64,000 bases of DNA from Acidiflorens sp963847715 (GTDB lineage Bacteria > Acidobacteriota > Terriglobia > Terriglobales > Acidobacteriaceae): NCBI GenBank assembly GCA_963847715.1, contig CAWKAZ010000011.1, positions 62,001-126,000 of the forward strand. The letters run 5' to 3'. The notes beneath the pieces are model-generated. The model ran no database searches. It saw only the letters and a program-made list of their open reading frames with translations, and had not been told where the DNA came from. The position numbers and the translations under genes were made by a program. Below, piece after piece: positions 52,003 through 61,453 of the stretch. Each line of letters starts with the position of its first letter. Positions within the stretch are counted from its first letter, which is position 1.

Positions 52003-52036
52003 TATAATTGTGGAAGTCGCTCTACCCAAGCGACTT
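52003..52036 (+). promoter_or_regulatory. Minus-10 and leader hairpin of the kinase gene
   Basis: TATAAT (52003-52008) is followed by a perfect 8-bp hairpin AAGTCGCT/AGCGACTT (52014-52036) in the leader and GGAGG at 52046. The -35 is weak. Confidence 0.45.
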
Positions 52037-52056
52037 AGCTGGGATGGAGGGTGGCA

Positions 52057-54951
52057 GTGAAGTTGCTTATACCTGTTCGGCGACAAGTGTCTGGCCGCGC
52101 CGCCTTACAGCCGTCCCAGCCCATGAACCGCGAATTTGAGGCTCGATTTACCGCCATCCTGCTGACTCTCCTCACGGTCGCGGCGGCATTATTCGCAGGT
52201 TTCAACTACAAAAGCGAACACCAGTCCGCGATTCCCGACGATGGCGCTTGGTGGATGGAGCGTAACGGGCGCTTGGTCGCCGACCGACTGGAGCCCGGAG
52301 GGCCAGCGGAACGGGCTGGCATCCGTCGCGGAGACGAGATCGTCAGCGTCAATGGCCGCGCCGTGAACACGTCCGCTGCGGTTACGCATCGGCTTTACGA
52401 CTCAGGAGTCTGGTCCAAGGCCACCTATTCTCTGATTCGCGGTTCGGTTCCGCTGGACGTTGAAGTAGTACTCGTCCCCGCCGAACGCTCCATGAACGAC
52501 TGGCTAAGGCTCATCGCCCTGATCTACCTGGGCATCGGCCTCTACGTACTGTTGCGACGCTGGACTGCCGTAGGCTCCACGCATTTTTACATCTTCTGCC
52601 TGGTCTCGTTCGTTTTTTACTCGCTACATTACACCGGCAAGTTCAACGCTTTCGATTGGAGCGTGCTCTGGGCGAATGAACTCGCCTGGCTGCTACAGCC
52701 CGCGTTATTCCTGCACTTCGTATTGACCTTCCCCGAACGCCGCGAATTCGTCAGCAAACATCGCTGGTCGCTCCCCGCTCTGTATCTGCCGGGCGCGGTT
52801 CTTCTCGGAATCCAGATTCTGACCCTTGAGTACTTGAAAGCCAGCAACACGCTGCTTTTTGAGCTCAATCGCGTGCACTGGGCCTACCTGACAATCTTCT
52901 TCGTTTCCGCGGCGATGGTTCTCTGGAACAACTACCAGCACGCCACGGCACCGATTCTCCGGCAGCAACTCAAGTGGATCACGCGCGGCACCATCCTCGC
53001 GATCACACCCTTCACGCTCTTCTACGTACTTCCTTATCTGTTTGGAGTGATGCCTTCGACCACCATGAAGGTGTCGGTGCTATCGCTGGGACTGCTGCCC
53101 TTAACCTTCGGCTACGCCATCTTCCGCTACCGCTTGATGGATGTGGATCTCATCTTCAAGCGCGGCATGGCCTACACGCTGGCCGCAGCGGCCATTGTCG
53201 CGGTGTATTTCTCCGGCGTAGCCGCGATTGCCGAGCTGGTGCACACGCGCGTTCCGAGTTCCGGACCCTACGGACTGATGATCGCCGTGGTTGTCACGGC
53301 GCTGTTGTTCGATCCTGTCCGCAAATGGATTCAGGAGAAGCTCGACCAATACTTCTTCCGGACAGGCTACGACTACCGTCGCACGCTGATCGAATTCGGA
53401 CGCGAGTTGAGTTCCGAGACCGATCTTGACAAAATGCTCTCCTCGCTGGTCGACCGCTTGGCGCGTACCCTGCTGGTTGATCGCATTGCTATCTTCCTCG
53501 CCAATAGCGATTCTTCGCGTTTCGAATTATCGAAGTCGTTCGGCATCGCCCACGTTACGGGACTCGACCTATCGTTCCTGGCCAAGCCTCGCATCGAAGA
53601 CTCCGCCGGACACATCTTCTTCGAGAATACCCACCAGTTGCCGCGGGAGAACGCCCTGGCGCAAGAAGCCATCGGACGGCTGGATCTGAACTACTACATT
53701 CCCTGCCATGCCCGGCAGAAGACGATTGCCTTTCTCGGCTTGGGCAAGACGATGGAAGGCGATTTTCTTTCCAGCGAAGACGTCGAATTACTTGAAGCGC
53801 TGGCCGGATACATCGGAATCGCGATTCAGAATGCCCGCCTCTACGCCTCGCTCGAACAAAAGGTCAGCGAGTACGAGCGGCTCAAGGACTTCAACGAAAA
53901 CATCGTTGAATCGATCAACGTCGGCGTGATGGCCGTCGATCTCCAGGACCGGATTGAATCCTGGAACTCGCAGATGGAAGTCATGTACGCCCAGCCGCGT
54001 TGGCAGGTCGTAGGACGCTCCTTGGGCGAGGTCTTCCCGGCTGCATTCGCCGAGGAGTTCTACCGGGTTCGACAAAAACCAGGAATTCACAACCTTTACA
54101 AGTTCCGGCTGGCGACTCCGACGGGCGATTCACGCATCGTGAACGTCGCAATGACTCCGCTGGTCACGCGCAAATTCAATGTCGTCGGCCGCCTCGTGAT
54201 TATGGACGACATCACGGAGAGAATCGACCTCGAAGCGCAGCTGAGCCAGGCCGACAAACTCTCTTCCATCGGATTGCTAGCCGCCGGCGTCGCGCACGAA
54301 GTGAACACTCCGCTCGCGGTGATCTCGTCTTACACGCAGATGCTGGCCAAGCAACTGCAATCCGATCCGCAGAAAGCCGGCCTGCTCGACAAGATCACCA
54401 AGCAGACATTCCGCGCCTCCGAGATCGTCAACAACCTGCTGAACTTCTCACGCACGACGGGCACGGAGTTGACCGAAATCAGCCTGAACAAAGTAATTTC
54501 TGACACACTGGCACTGCTCGAGCACCAATTCAAAGTCGCGCACATCCAGGTGCAGCCCGAGTTGTACCAGAACCTGCCATTGATCCAGGGCAACGCCGGA
54601 CGCCTGCAGCAAGTGTTCTTGAATTTATTCCTGAATGCCAAGGACGCGATGGCTGGCGGCGGAACACTGAATGTAGCCACATTGAATGGCGAATTCGTCA
54701 GCGTACGCGTTACTGATACTGGCTCTGGCATCGCGCAGGAGAATATCCAGCGCATCTACGATCCGTTCTTTACTACCAAGACTTCTCCCGCGGAAGGACA
54801 GAATCGCGGCACCGGTCTTGGTCTTTCCGTCACCTACGGCATCATCCAGGAACACGCGGGCAACATCCGTGTGGAGAGCCGCCCGGGCGAAGGCACGACC
54901 TTCACCTTGGATTTCCCATTGATATCGACGAGGAAGGCAGTCCATGTCTGA
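52057..54951 (+). CDS. Membrane-bound hybrid-sensing histidine kinase (PDZ, membrane, GAF, PAS, HisKA, HATPase)
   Basis: The 964-residue sensor kinase has, in order, a first membrane segment (about 31-48), a PDZ-like domain (about 60-140, EPGGPAERAGIRRGDEIVSVNG), a multi-helix membrane region (about 150-330, starting DWLRLIALIYLGIGLYVLLRR), a GAF domain (about 430-600), a PAS domain (about 610-730), HisKA with phospho-accepting His747 (AAGVAHEVNTPLAVISSYTQ) and a catalytic ATPase domain with the G-boxes (DTGSGIAQENI and GTGLGLSVTYGI). The start is GTG 52057, with GGAGG 6 bp away. It shares 8 bp with the response regulator gene. Confidence 0.92.
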   Translation: MKLLIPVRRQVSGRAALQPSQPMNREFEARFTAILLTLLTVAAALFAGFNYKSEHQSAIPDDGAWWMERNGRLVADRLEPGGPAERAGIRRGDEIVSVNGRAVNTSAAVTHRLYDSGVWSKATYSLIRGSVPLDVEVVLVPAERSMNDWLRLIALIYLGIGLYVLLRRWTAVGSTHFYIFCLVSFVFYSLHYTGKFNAFDWSVLWANELAWLLQPALFLHFVLTFPERREFVSKHRWSLPALYLPGAVLLGIQILTLEYLKASNTLLFELNRVHWAYLTIFFVSAAMVLWNNYQHATAPILRQQLKWITRGTILAITPFTLFYVLPYLFGVMPSTTMKVSVLSLGLLPLTFGYAIFRYRLMDVDLIFKRGMAYTLAAAAIVAVYFSGVAAIAELVHTRVPSSGPYGLMIAVVVTALLFDPVRKWIQEKLDQYFFRTGYDYRRTLIEFGRELSSETDLDKMLSSLVDRLARTLLVDRIAIFLANSDSSRFELSKSFGIAHVTGLDLSFLAKPRIEDSAGHIFFENTHQLPRENALAQEAIGRLDLNYYIPCHARQKTIAFLGLGKTMEGDFLSSEDVELLEALAGYIGIAIQNARLYASLEQKVSEYERLKDFNENIVESINVGVMAVDLQDRIESWNSQMEVMYAQPRWQVVGRSLGEVFPAAFAEEFYRVRQKPGIHNLYKFRLATPTGDSRIVNVAMTPLVTRKFNVVGRLVIMDDITERIDLEAQLSQADKLSSIGLLAAGVAHEVNTPLAVISSYTQMLAKQLQSDPQKAGLLDKITKQTFRASEIVNNLLNFSRTTGTELTEISLNKVISDTLALLEHQFKVAHIQVQPELYQNLPLIQGNAGRLQQVFLNLFLNAKDAMAGGGTLNVATLNGEFVSVRVTDTGSGIAQENIQRIYDPFFTTKTSPAEGQNRGTGLGLSVTYGIIQEHAGNIRVESRPGEGTTFTLDFPLISTRKAVHV

Positions 54952-56416
54952 GTTGGCAGCAGTTTCTGAAATTACCACCGTCCCGCGCCGAAGTTCACCG
55001 GAACGTTTGCAACCGGTCAGCGCCGGCCGAATTCTGATCATCGACGACGAAGCAGAAATCCGGGAGTCGCTCGAAACCCTCCTGCAACTCGAGGGCTACT
55101 CGGTTGTCGTGGCAGAAACCGGGAAAGACGGTCTGGCGCAGATTGGCGAACGTAGTTTCGATGTGGTCTTGCTCGACCTTGCTTTGCCCGACAAGAACGG
55201 TATGGAGGTACTCTCCGAGATTCGCGTGTCGCATCCGCAGCAGCCCGTCATCATGATCACCGCCTACGGGACGGTAGAGAATGCGGTCCGCGCCATGCAA
55301 TCAGGCGCCACCAACTTCATCCAGAAGCCTTGGGACAACGAGAAACTGCTGGCCGATGTTCGCGCCGCTGTCGCCCGCCAGAAGGCGGAAGAAGAGAACA
55401 TCCAGTTGAAGCGCGCACTCAAGCAGCGCTACAACTTCGAAAACATCGTGGGCAAGAGCGAGCCCATGCTGAAGATTTTCGATCTGGTCGCGCAGGTGGC
55501 GCCCAGCCGTTCCACGGTTCTTCTGCAAGGCGAAAGTGGAACAGGCAAGGAACTGATCGCTAAAGCAATCCATTTGAATTCCACACGCCGCGACCGGCCG
55601 TTCGTGCCCGTAAACTCCGGATCGACTCCACCCGACCTACTCGAATCAACGTTGTTCGGGCACGTTAAAGGCGCATTCACCAGCGCTATCGCGTCGAAGA
55701 AAGGCCTGTTCGAAGTCGCTGACCGCGGCACGCTCTTCCTCGATGAGATCGGCACCATGAGCATGGACACGCAGAGCAAGATTCTGCGCGTTCTCCAGGA
55801 CCGCAAGTTCATGCATCTGGGCGGCATCCAGGAAATTCAGGTGGACGTACGCATCATCGCCGCCACCAACGTCGATCTTCGCCAGATGGTGCGCGAAGGC
55901 AAATTCCGCGAGGATCTCTTCTACCGCCTCAATGTCATCAGTCTCGACTTGCCGCCGCTGCGGCAGCGTCGCGAGGATATCCCACTGCTGGTGCAGCATT
56001 TCCTCCAGAAATATTCCGAGGAGAATGAGCGCCCTCGCCGTCGCATCACGACCGAAGCTTTACGCCCGCTAGTAAGCTACGCATGGCCCGGAAATGTCCG
56101 CGAACTAGAAAACACCATCGAGCGTGCGGTTGTGCTCTCTTCCGACAACGACATCGGTCCCGATTTGCTGCCCGATCACATCGTCGGCCGAGGCAGCGCG
56201 CTGCCGGCTCTGGACGCAAATTCCGGGGCAACATTGTTCAGCATCATGGAAGACTGCGAGCGGCGCATCATCATCGATATGCTCGAAAAATGCGGCTGGA
56301 ACCAGACCGAAGCCGCCGAACGTTTTCACGTGCCGCTTTCCACGCTGAACCAGAAGATCAAACGGCTGGCCATCGAGATCCGCAAGAAGAACAATCATCG
56401 CGAGCCAATCGAGTAA
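54944..56416 (+). CDS. NtrC-type sigma-54-dependent response regulator
   Basis: The 490-residue regulator has a receiver domain (phospho-acceptor Asp78 in VVLLDLALPDKNG), an AAA+ sigma-54 activator domain (Walker A GESGTGKE at about 197-204, Walker B GTLFLDEIG, arginine-finger region REDLFYRLNV) and a Fis-type helix-turn-helix (about 450-475, WNQTEAAERFHVPLSTLNQK). The GAFTGA loop that contacts sigma-54 reads GAFTSA at 243-248. It overlaps the kinase gene, so the two form a two-component system. Confidence 0.96.
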   Translation: MSELAAVSEITTVPRRSSPERLQPVSAGRILIIDDEAEIRESLETLLQLEGYSVVVAETGKDGLAQIGERSFDVVLLDLALPDKNGMEVLSEIRVSHPQQPVIMITAYGTVENAVRAMQSGATNFIQKPWDNEKLLADVRAAVARQKAEEENIQLKRALKQRYNFENIVGKSEPMLKIFDLVAQVAPSRSTVLLQGESGTGKELIAKAIHLNSTRRDRPFVPVNSGSTPPDLLESTLFGHVKGAFTSAIASKKGLFEVADRGTLFLDEIGTMSMDTQSKILRVLQDRKFMHLGGIQEIQVDVRIIAATNVDLRQMVREGKFREDLFYRLNVISLDLPPLRQRREDIPLLVQHFLQKYSEENERPRRRITTEALRPLVSYAWPGNVRELENTIERAVVLSSDNDIGPDLLPDHIVGRGSALPALDANSGATLFSIMEDCERRIIIDMLEKCGWNQTEAAERFHVPLSTLNQKIKRLAIEIRKKNNHREPIE

Positions 56417-56519
56417 TCACGCTGCATTTCTCGTTTTGTGATCTGAACCATCGCCCGATCGACGCGGGTTCAGGTCGCCCGATGGCCCAATGCTCTTCTG
56501 CTATAGTTCTTGAGCAGAC

Positions 56520-57314
56520 ATGGCGCTCGAACTCGAACTGATTTCGCCAATTCAGGTCGCCAAAGACGTTGCATTGGCGGTTCAGGATTACACGCTGCTT
56601 TCGGCGCAATCCCTCGCAAATTTCTTTCGCCGCCCTCTCTACATGGGCGACATGCTGCAGCAGGCGGACCTCATCGGCGTCGGTTCCCTGCCCATCGTCA
56701 TCCTGACCGGACTCTCCGTGGGGGCGCTGTTGGCGCTGAACTCCGCCAGCACTTTGCAACGCTTCGGCGGCGTCACGCTGATCGGACAACTTGTCTCCCT
56801 CGGTATGGTCACCGAACTCGGGCCGCTCATCACCGGTCTGATGGTGGCCGGGCGCAACGCCTCCGGCATGGCCAGCGAACTCGGCTCGATGATCGTGACC
56901 GAGCAGATCGACGCCATGCGCGCACTGGGCACCGATCCGACCAAGAAATTGGTCACACCGCGCGTGGGCGCAACCGCGTTCATGTTGTTCTTCCTCACCA
57001 TCATCGCCGACCTGCTCGGACTGATCGGCGGCTATGGCGTGGCTCATCTGCTATTCGGCCTCGACACGCAGCAATATTGGACTTCGGTATGGCAGGTGCT
57101 GGTCTTCCGCGACGTTTTTACCGGCCTAATCAAGCCCGTGCTGTTTGGCTTCATCATCGCAACCGTCGGTTGCTACTACGGAATCTCCACGCGCGGTGGC
57201 ACACAGGGTGTTGGACGCTCGACCACGCAGGCGGTGGTCGCCTCTTCCGTGCTGATTCTGGTGGTGGACTTCTTCGTCACCAAGCTGATCTTCGCAATTT
57301 TCGGTTACAGGTAA
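56520..57314 (+). CDS. MlaE-like ABC transporter permease
   Basis: The 264-residue polytopic membrane protein resembles MlaE/DUF140 permeases that move phospholipids or sterols: FARPLYMGDM-like RRPLYMGDMLQQADLIGVGS at the start, then LGPLITGLMVAGRNASGMASEL and the coupling segment VTEQIDAMRALGTDP. No substrate-binding MlaD protein is adjacent in the window. It is separated from the ATPase gene by 3 bp. Confidence 0.92.
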   Translation: MALELELISPIQVAKDVALAVQDYTLLSAQSLANFFRRPLYMGDMLQQADLIGVGSLPIVILTGLSVGALLALNSASTLQRFGGVTLIGQLVSLGMVTELGPLITGLMVAGRNASGMASELGSMIVTEQIDAMRALGTDPTKKLVTPRVGATAFMLFFLTIIADLLGLIGGYGVAHLLFGLDTQQYWTSVWQVLVFRDVFTGLIKPVLFGFIIATVGCYYGISTRGGTQGVGRSTTQAVVASSVLILVVDFFVTKLIFAIFGYR

Positions 57315-57317
57315 GGC

Positions 57318-58163
57318 ATGCCCGCTCCCACTCTGCCTAGCGAAAATCCGGTAGCTTCGGTGGCGACTCCTTCCGGCTACGCCATCGAGTTCGAGAATGT
57401 CGCGATTGCCTTCGATGAGAAGGTGGTTCTCGACGGCATTTCCTTCCGCTTGCATCACGGCGAGACCAAAGCAGTATTCGGCGTCGCGGGATCAGGCAAG
57501 AGCACGTTGCTCAAACTGGCCATCGGCCTGCTTCGTCCCGACAGTGGCCGCATCTTCGTGCTCGGCGAAGAAGTCACGCGTATGTCGGAGCAGGAACTCT
57601 TCGAACTGCGCCGCCGCGTAGGCATCGTGTTCCAGGAAAGCGCGCTCTTCGACTCGCTCAAAGTCTACGAGAACGTCGGGTTCCGCTTGATGGAAGAGGG
57701 TGTCTCACAGCAGGAAATCGAAGTGCGCGTGCGCGAGGTACTGCGTTTCGTAGAGTTGGAACGCACCTACGATATGCGTCCCTCGGAACTCTCCGGAGGC
57801 ATGCGGCGCCGCGTCGCTATCGCCCGCGCGATTATCACCGCGCCCGAGGTGCTGCTCTACGATTCGCCGACGGGCGGCCTCGATCCCGTGACTTCAAACA
57901 CAATCGTGGAACTCATCATGAAGCAGCGCGACGTCTACAAGACCAGCGCGCTCATGGTCACGCATCGCCTGCAGGACGCCTTCACCATGGCGACGCACGA
58001 GTTCGATCAGGCCACTAACCAGATGATCCCGCTGCCCAGGGGCAAACAATGCGACGTGCCGATGAGCTTCCTGATTCTCAAGGATGGCAAGGTCATCTTC
58101 GACGGCGACGCCCACCAACTCGCCACATCCCGCGACGATTACATTCGCGAATACATTTCATAG
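57318..58163 (+). CDS. MlaF-like ABC transporter ATP-binding protein
   Basis: The 281-residue ATPase has Walker A GVAGSGKST (55-63), Q-loop VGIVFQESALFDS, signature LSGGMRRRVAIARAI and Walker B VLLYDSPTGGLDP (about 178-190). In the last motif the usual catalytic Glu is Ser183 (YDSPTGG). It is probably the energising subunit of the MlaE-like permease. The C-terminal tail extends about 60 residues beyond the ABC core. Confidence 0.9.
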   Translation: MPAPTLPSENPVASVATPSGYAIEFENVAIAFDEKVVLDGISFRLHHGETKAVFGVAGSGKSTLLKLAIGLLRPDSGRIFVLGEEVTRMSEQELFELRRRVGIVFQESALFDSLKVYENVGFRLMEEGVSQQEIEVRVREVLRFVELERTYDMRPSELSGGMRRRVAIARAIITAPEVLLYDSPTGGLDPVTSNTIVELIMKQRDVYKTSALMVTHRLQDAFTMATHEFDQATNQMIPLPRGKQCDVPMSFLILKDGKVIFDGDAHQLATSRDDYIREYIS

Positions 58164-58190
58164 CCTTAGAACCTAACGCCCGAAGCCGCG

Positions 58191-58910
58191 ATGAAGTGCC
58201 CTCTCCAAGTCACTCTTTCCAGGACAGCGCTGCTTCTACTCGCATCGGCATTCGCGCTGACCTCACTAGCTCACGGCTCCGACCTCGCACGCCACTCGAT
58301 CCGCTGTGACGGGCGCGATATGGAATATGTCGTCTATATTCCGCCAGCCGCGAACGGGCCACTGCCCGTATTGATTCTTCTGCATGGTGCAGGTGATAAA
58401 GCCGAGAATTTCGCCGACGCATGGAAATCTAAAGCAAAGAAGAACGACTTCGTGCTCCTCGCGCCGCAACTTCCCCGCGACGCCACTCTCGAACCTCACA
58501 TCCCGAAAATTCTTCCCTGCCTCGTAGATGACGCGCGTAAGCAGGCGGCGATCGACCCGCATCGCATCTACCTCTTCGGCTATTCCATGGGAGGCTACCT
58601 GGCTTACGACGCCGCGCTGCTTGACTCGGATTATTTCGCCGCCGCCGCGGTTCACGCCATGGGAATCGCCGACGACTATGTCTCGATTGTCGATCGCGCG
58701 ACGCGCAAGATTCCCATCACCATCTCCATCGGAGATCACGATCAGATGGTCTCGCTCGAGCAAGTGAGAAAGACGCGCGACTTGCTGCGGAAATCAGGCT
58801 TCCACGTGGAGTACAAAGAAATCTTCAATCACAGCCACAACTATTACGAAATGTCCGACACCATCAACGACGATGTTTGGGGTTTCCTGAAAGATTACCG
58901 GCTACCTTGA
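58191..58910 (+). CDS. Secreted alpha/beta hydrolase (esterase/PHB-depolymerase-like)
   Basis: The 239-residue product has a signal sequence (TALLLLASAFALTSLAHGSD) and an alpha/beta hydrolase core: VLILLHGAGDKAENFAD, nucleophile in LFGYSMGGYLAYDAA, Asp in SIGDHDQMV and His in FNHSHNYYE. It resembles COG4099/PHB depolymerase-type esterases; the natural substrate is not identified. It lies 28 bp after the transporter ATPase gene and may share its transcript. Confidence 0.85.
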   Translation: MKCPLQVTLSRTALLLLASAFALTSLAHGSDLARHSIRCDGRDMEYVVYIPPAANGPLPVLILLHGAGDKAENFADAWKSKAKKNDFVLLAPQLPRDATLEPHIPKILPCLVDDARKQAAIDPHRIYLFGYSMGGYLAYDAALLDSDYFAAAAVHAMGIADDYVSIVDRATRKIPITISIGDHDQMVSLEQVRKTRDLLRKSGFHVEYKEIFNHSHNYYEMSDTINDDVWGFLKDYRLP

Positions 58911-58967
58911 GCGCCCAAGCCGTTCGTCGACCCTCGACCTATGTAGGAACTGAGCTTCGTATCAGGG

Positions 58968-59020
58968 CATCGCTTCAGCGATGTCACCATTCTGCGAAAA
59001 TTGCGCGCCCCTTCAGGGGC
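58968..59020. repeat. Two small hairpin repeats
   Basis: CATCGCTTCAGCGATG (58968-58983) and GCCCCTTCAGGGGC (59007-59020) are perfect palindromic hairpins sharing the loop TTCA, between convergent genes. Neither has a T-run. Confidence 0.6.
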
Positions 59021-59034
59021 TGCACCACCCTGGA

Positions 59035-59490
59035 CTATTGCCCCAACGCCTTATCCAGCACTCTCGATATCTCCTCCGACTCCACTTCTCCCGACGCGTT
59101 ATACGCGGCCTTGCCCTCGCGATCGAGCACGACCACATGCGGAATGTATCCCTTGTAATACTTCTTCACCAACTCTGCCTGTGCCGCCGACCGCGAACGA
59201 TCAAGATCCACCACGATGAACTGCACCCTGCCTTTGTACTTTCCATACAGGTCGACCGTGCGCCGCGCCTGCCGTTTGGAATTGAAACAGCCCTCGCCAT
59301 AGAAAATCGCATACGCCGGCTTGCCGCCCGTGAAGCCGTCTTCGAGATGATCCCCGGTGATCAACAGACCATCCTGGCTGTCGCTCGTGTAATCGAGATG
59401 CTCGTTCAACTTCAGATTCTCAGCAGCGCGAGCGGGCACCGTCACGCCCAACACAATCGCCAGCATCAAGAACAATCCCCACTTCGTCAT
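59035..59490 (-). CDS. Secreted thioredoxin-fold protein with CxxS motif
   Basis: The 151-residue product has a Sec signal (MLAIVLGVTVPARAA) and a thioredoxin-like fold (about 55-150) with the strand AYAIFYGEGCFNSKRQARR and YIPHVVVLDREGKAAYN that includes the cis-Pro-containing segment (YIPHV). The active-site motif is CFNS at residues 68-71, with Ser in place of the second Cys. Such proteins may bind substrates without disulfide exchange. It is convergent with the esterase gene and alone on its strand. Confidence 0.8.
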   Translation of the reverse strand: MTKWGLFLMLAIVLGVTVPARAAENLKLNEHLDYTSDSQDGLLITGDHLEDGFTGGKPAYAIFYGEGCFNSKRQARRTVDLYGKYKGRVQFIVVDLDRSRSAAQAELVKKYYKGYIPHVVVLDREGKAAYNASGEVESEEISRVLDKALGQ

Positions 59491-59533
59491 ACTTCACCCC
59501 TCGCACATATGAGTGTGGGTCCCGAAAGAAGTT

Positions 59534-60799
59534 TCACGGCTTCTTGTCGGATTTCTTATCCGGACGCTTCCCCGGCAACGCCGCCGGATTTTCATGCACG
59601 CGCTCGCGGAACCCGCCTTTCATCCCGCGCGCCAGGCCAATCGCCGATTCCCCAAACTTGTCGCGCAAGTGATCGGCCGCCGCCAGCGCCTTCTGCCATC
59701 GCTGATCGCGCGTCGGCTCCAGCAGATCGAGCTGCCCCGGCCCCGATTCGAAATTCGACGCCTGCACTCCCAGCAACCGTACCGCAGCGCCCGCTTTCCA
59801 GTTTGCAAAGAACAGCCGTCGCGCATGCTCGAAAATCTGATTGTCCATCTGGGTAGGTTGCTCCAGCGAATGTGCCCGCGTAATCGTCGTGAAATCCTTG
59901 TAACGCAGTTTCAACTGGATCGTGCGCGCAAAATATCCCCCTTCACGCAACCGCCGCCCGACCATCTCGCTCAACCGCATCAGCGTCGATTGCAGCCGCT
60001 CGGCATCGCCCGTGTCTTCGTTGAACGTGTGCTCATGGCTGATCGATTTCGGATCGACATTCTCCCCCACCTCGGTGTCGAACCATCCCCCCGCATCCTC
60101 GCCACGCGACTTCCCTGCCAGCGCCAGTCCCCATTTGCCAAAGCGTTCCTCAAGATCGCGATCCTCCAGCCGAGCCAGATCGCCCACGCGCTCAATGTTC
60201 ATCGCGTGGAGCTTCTGCTCCATCACTTTGCCAACTCCCGGGATATCGCCGACAGCGAGCGGAGCAAGAAATTTTGCCTCTTGTCCAGGCAGCACCCAGA
60301 GCACACCGTTCGGCTTGGCTTTAGCAGACGAAACCTTGGCGATCAGACGCGAACTGCCGATGCCGACAGAGCAGTTCAATTGCGTCGCCTCCTTCATCGC
60401 CGTATGCAGTCGGTGCGCCGACTGCAGCGGACGCCCATGCAGCCGCTCCGTTCCCGTCATATCGAGATACGCCTCGTCCACCGACGCCATCTCGACCAGC
60501 GGAGAAAAGTGCCCGAGCACTTCATGCACCTTGCCCGAATATTCGCGATACCTCTCCGGATGCCCGTTGACAAAAATTGCCTGCGGACAAAGTTTCGCCG
60601 CCGTCCGCAGCGGCATCGCCGAATGCACGCCAAACTTCCGCGCCGCATACGAAGCAGCCGACACCACGCCCCGCTCATCGCGCTGTCCTCCCACCACCAC
60701 CGGCTTCCCCTTGAGCGACGGATCAAACAGTTCCTCGACAGAGACGAAGAAAGCATCCATATCGACGTGAAAGATGGTGCGGGCAGAGGGGGTGTTCAT
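59534..60799 (-). CDS. dinB: DNA polymerase IV (Y-family)
   Basis: The 421-residue error-prone polymerase has IFHVDMDAFFVSVEE (catalytic Asp), VSAASYAARKFGVHSAMP and MASVDEAYLDMTGT (catalytic Asp/Glu pair) of the palm, then helix-hairpin-helix GDIPGVGKVMEQ and little-finger domains. It extends stalled DNA. A longer frame begins 37 codons upstream; the ATG at 60799 matches the family. The tail ends in a Lys/Asp-rich stretch, not a clear clamp-binding motif. Confidence 0.96.
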   Translation of the reverse strand: MNTPSARTIFHVDMDAFFVSVEELFDPSLKGKPVVVGGQRDERGVVSAASYAARKFGVHSAMPLRTAAKLCPQAIFVNGHPERYREYSGKVHEVLGHFSPLVEMASVDEAYLDMTGTERLHGRPLQSAHRLHTAMKEATQLNCSVGIGSSRLIAKVSSAKAKPNGVLWVLPGQEAKFLAPLAVGDIPGVGKVMEQKLHAMNIERVGDLARLEDRDLEERFGKWGLALAGKSRGEDAGGWFDTEVGENVDPKSISHEHTFNEDTGDAERLQSTLMRLSEMVGRRLREGGYFARTIQLKLRYKDFTTITRAHSLEQPTQMDNQIFEHARRLFFANWKAGAAVRLLGVQASNFESGPGQLDLLEPTRDQRWQKALAAADHLRDKFGESAIGLARGMKGGFRERVHENPAALPGKRPDKKSDKKP

Positions 60800-60851
60800 G
60801 GGAGTCGAGAAGAACCTTGCAGAAGTGTACCGCGAGACAGAACGCGAATTC

Positions 60852-61394
60852 CTAGGGAAGTGAACTAGGCCCAGCACCGGGTCCAACAGCACCCACTTCG
60901 GTGAGGTCATCCTTGCACTGCCGTATCAATCTGTAGAACCCGTAGATTCCGCCGCCAAAAAGGTTGTACAAGATCAGGACGACCGCGCACATAGCGAGCC
61001 CAAGGTGCCCGAGCAATCCGTGCAATTCCATCGCCCTTATAAAGCCTTCAAGCGGGTGGTGCTCCTCCAGGTTGTCAGCGCGAATCACGTCCCGAATCCC
61101 CCAGTACATTGCCCATCCAAAATAGAAAAGGACAAGACCACGACTTAAGTAGGGATACGGGAACGGCAGGTCAACGAGGCCAGCACCAGCCAGCCATCGT
61201 TCTATCAATAGAGGGGCCGTTCCAGCCAGTAGCGAGCCGATTAGGCTCACCCAGAGATCTCGCTTGACGCGACCGACGACTTGTTCCTTCACCTTGTCCT
61301 GCGCGCCGTCCTCGGGATTCAGTTCAACCCCGGCAAAACGAAACGGTTGGTTGGGAGGTGGTCCACTCCTTGAGCGATGTTCTGTTTGCGCCAT
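60852..61394 (-). CDS. Membrane protein of unknown function
   Basis: The 180-residue protein has a soluble N-terminal part (about 1-40), then three or four hydrophobic segments (WVSLIGSLLAGTAPLLIERWL, YLSRGLVLFYFGWAMYWGI and LGHLGLAMCAVVLILYNLF). I recognise no family. The start codon lies about 100 bp from the divergent ArsR gene, so both may respond to a shared region. Confidence 0.6.
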   Translation of the reverse strand: MAQTEHRSRSGPPPNQPFRFAGVELNPEDGAQDKVKEQVVGRVKRDLWVSLIGSLLAGTAPLLIERWLAGAGLVDLPFPYPYLSRGLVLFYFGWAMYWGIRDVIRADNLEEHHPLEGFIRAMELHGLLGHLGLAMCAVVLILYNLFGGGIYGFYRLIRQCKDDLTEVGAVGPGAGPSSLP

Positions 61395-61453
61395 GCCAGA
61401 CTGAGGTTGCCTTATCCTTGCCTTCTTTGCAAGGAAGGCTGGGCCTCAGTCCA

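Larger units (their letters stand above)
51508..52056. other. 549-bp intergenic region between divergent regulators
   Basis: It holds the three 10-bp direct repeats near 51605, a 12-bp perfect hairpin (51730-51763) and the promoter region of the histidine kinase gene (TATAAT at 52003, hairpin at 52014-52036). A 60-codon minus-strand frame at 51904-52086 is not convincing. Confidence 0.6.

Noticed and set aside
51904..52086. 60-codon minus-strand frame overlapping the kinase start
   Set aside because: It overlaps the kinase leader hairpin and ribosome-binding site, lacks its own signals and matches nothing.
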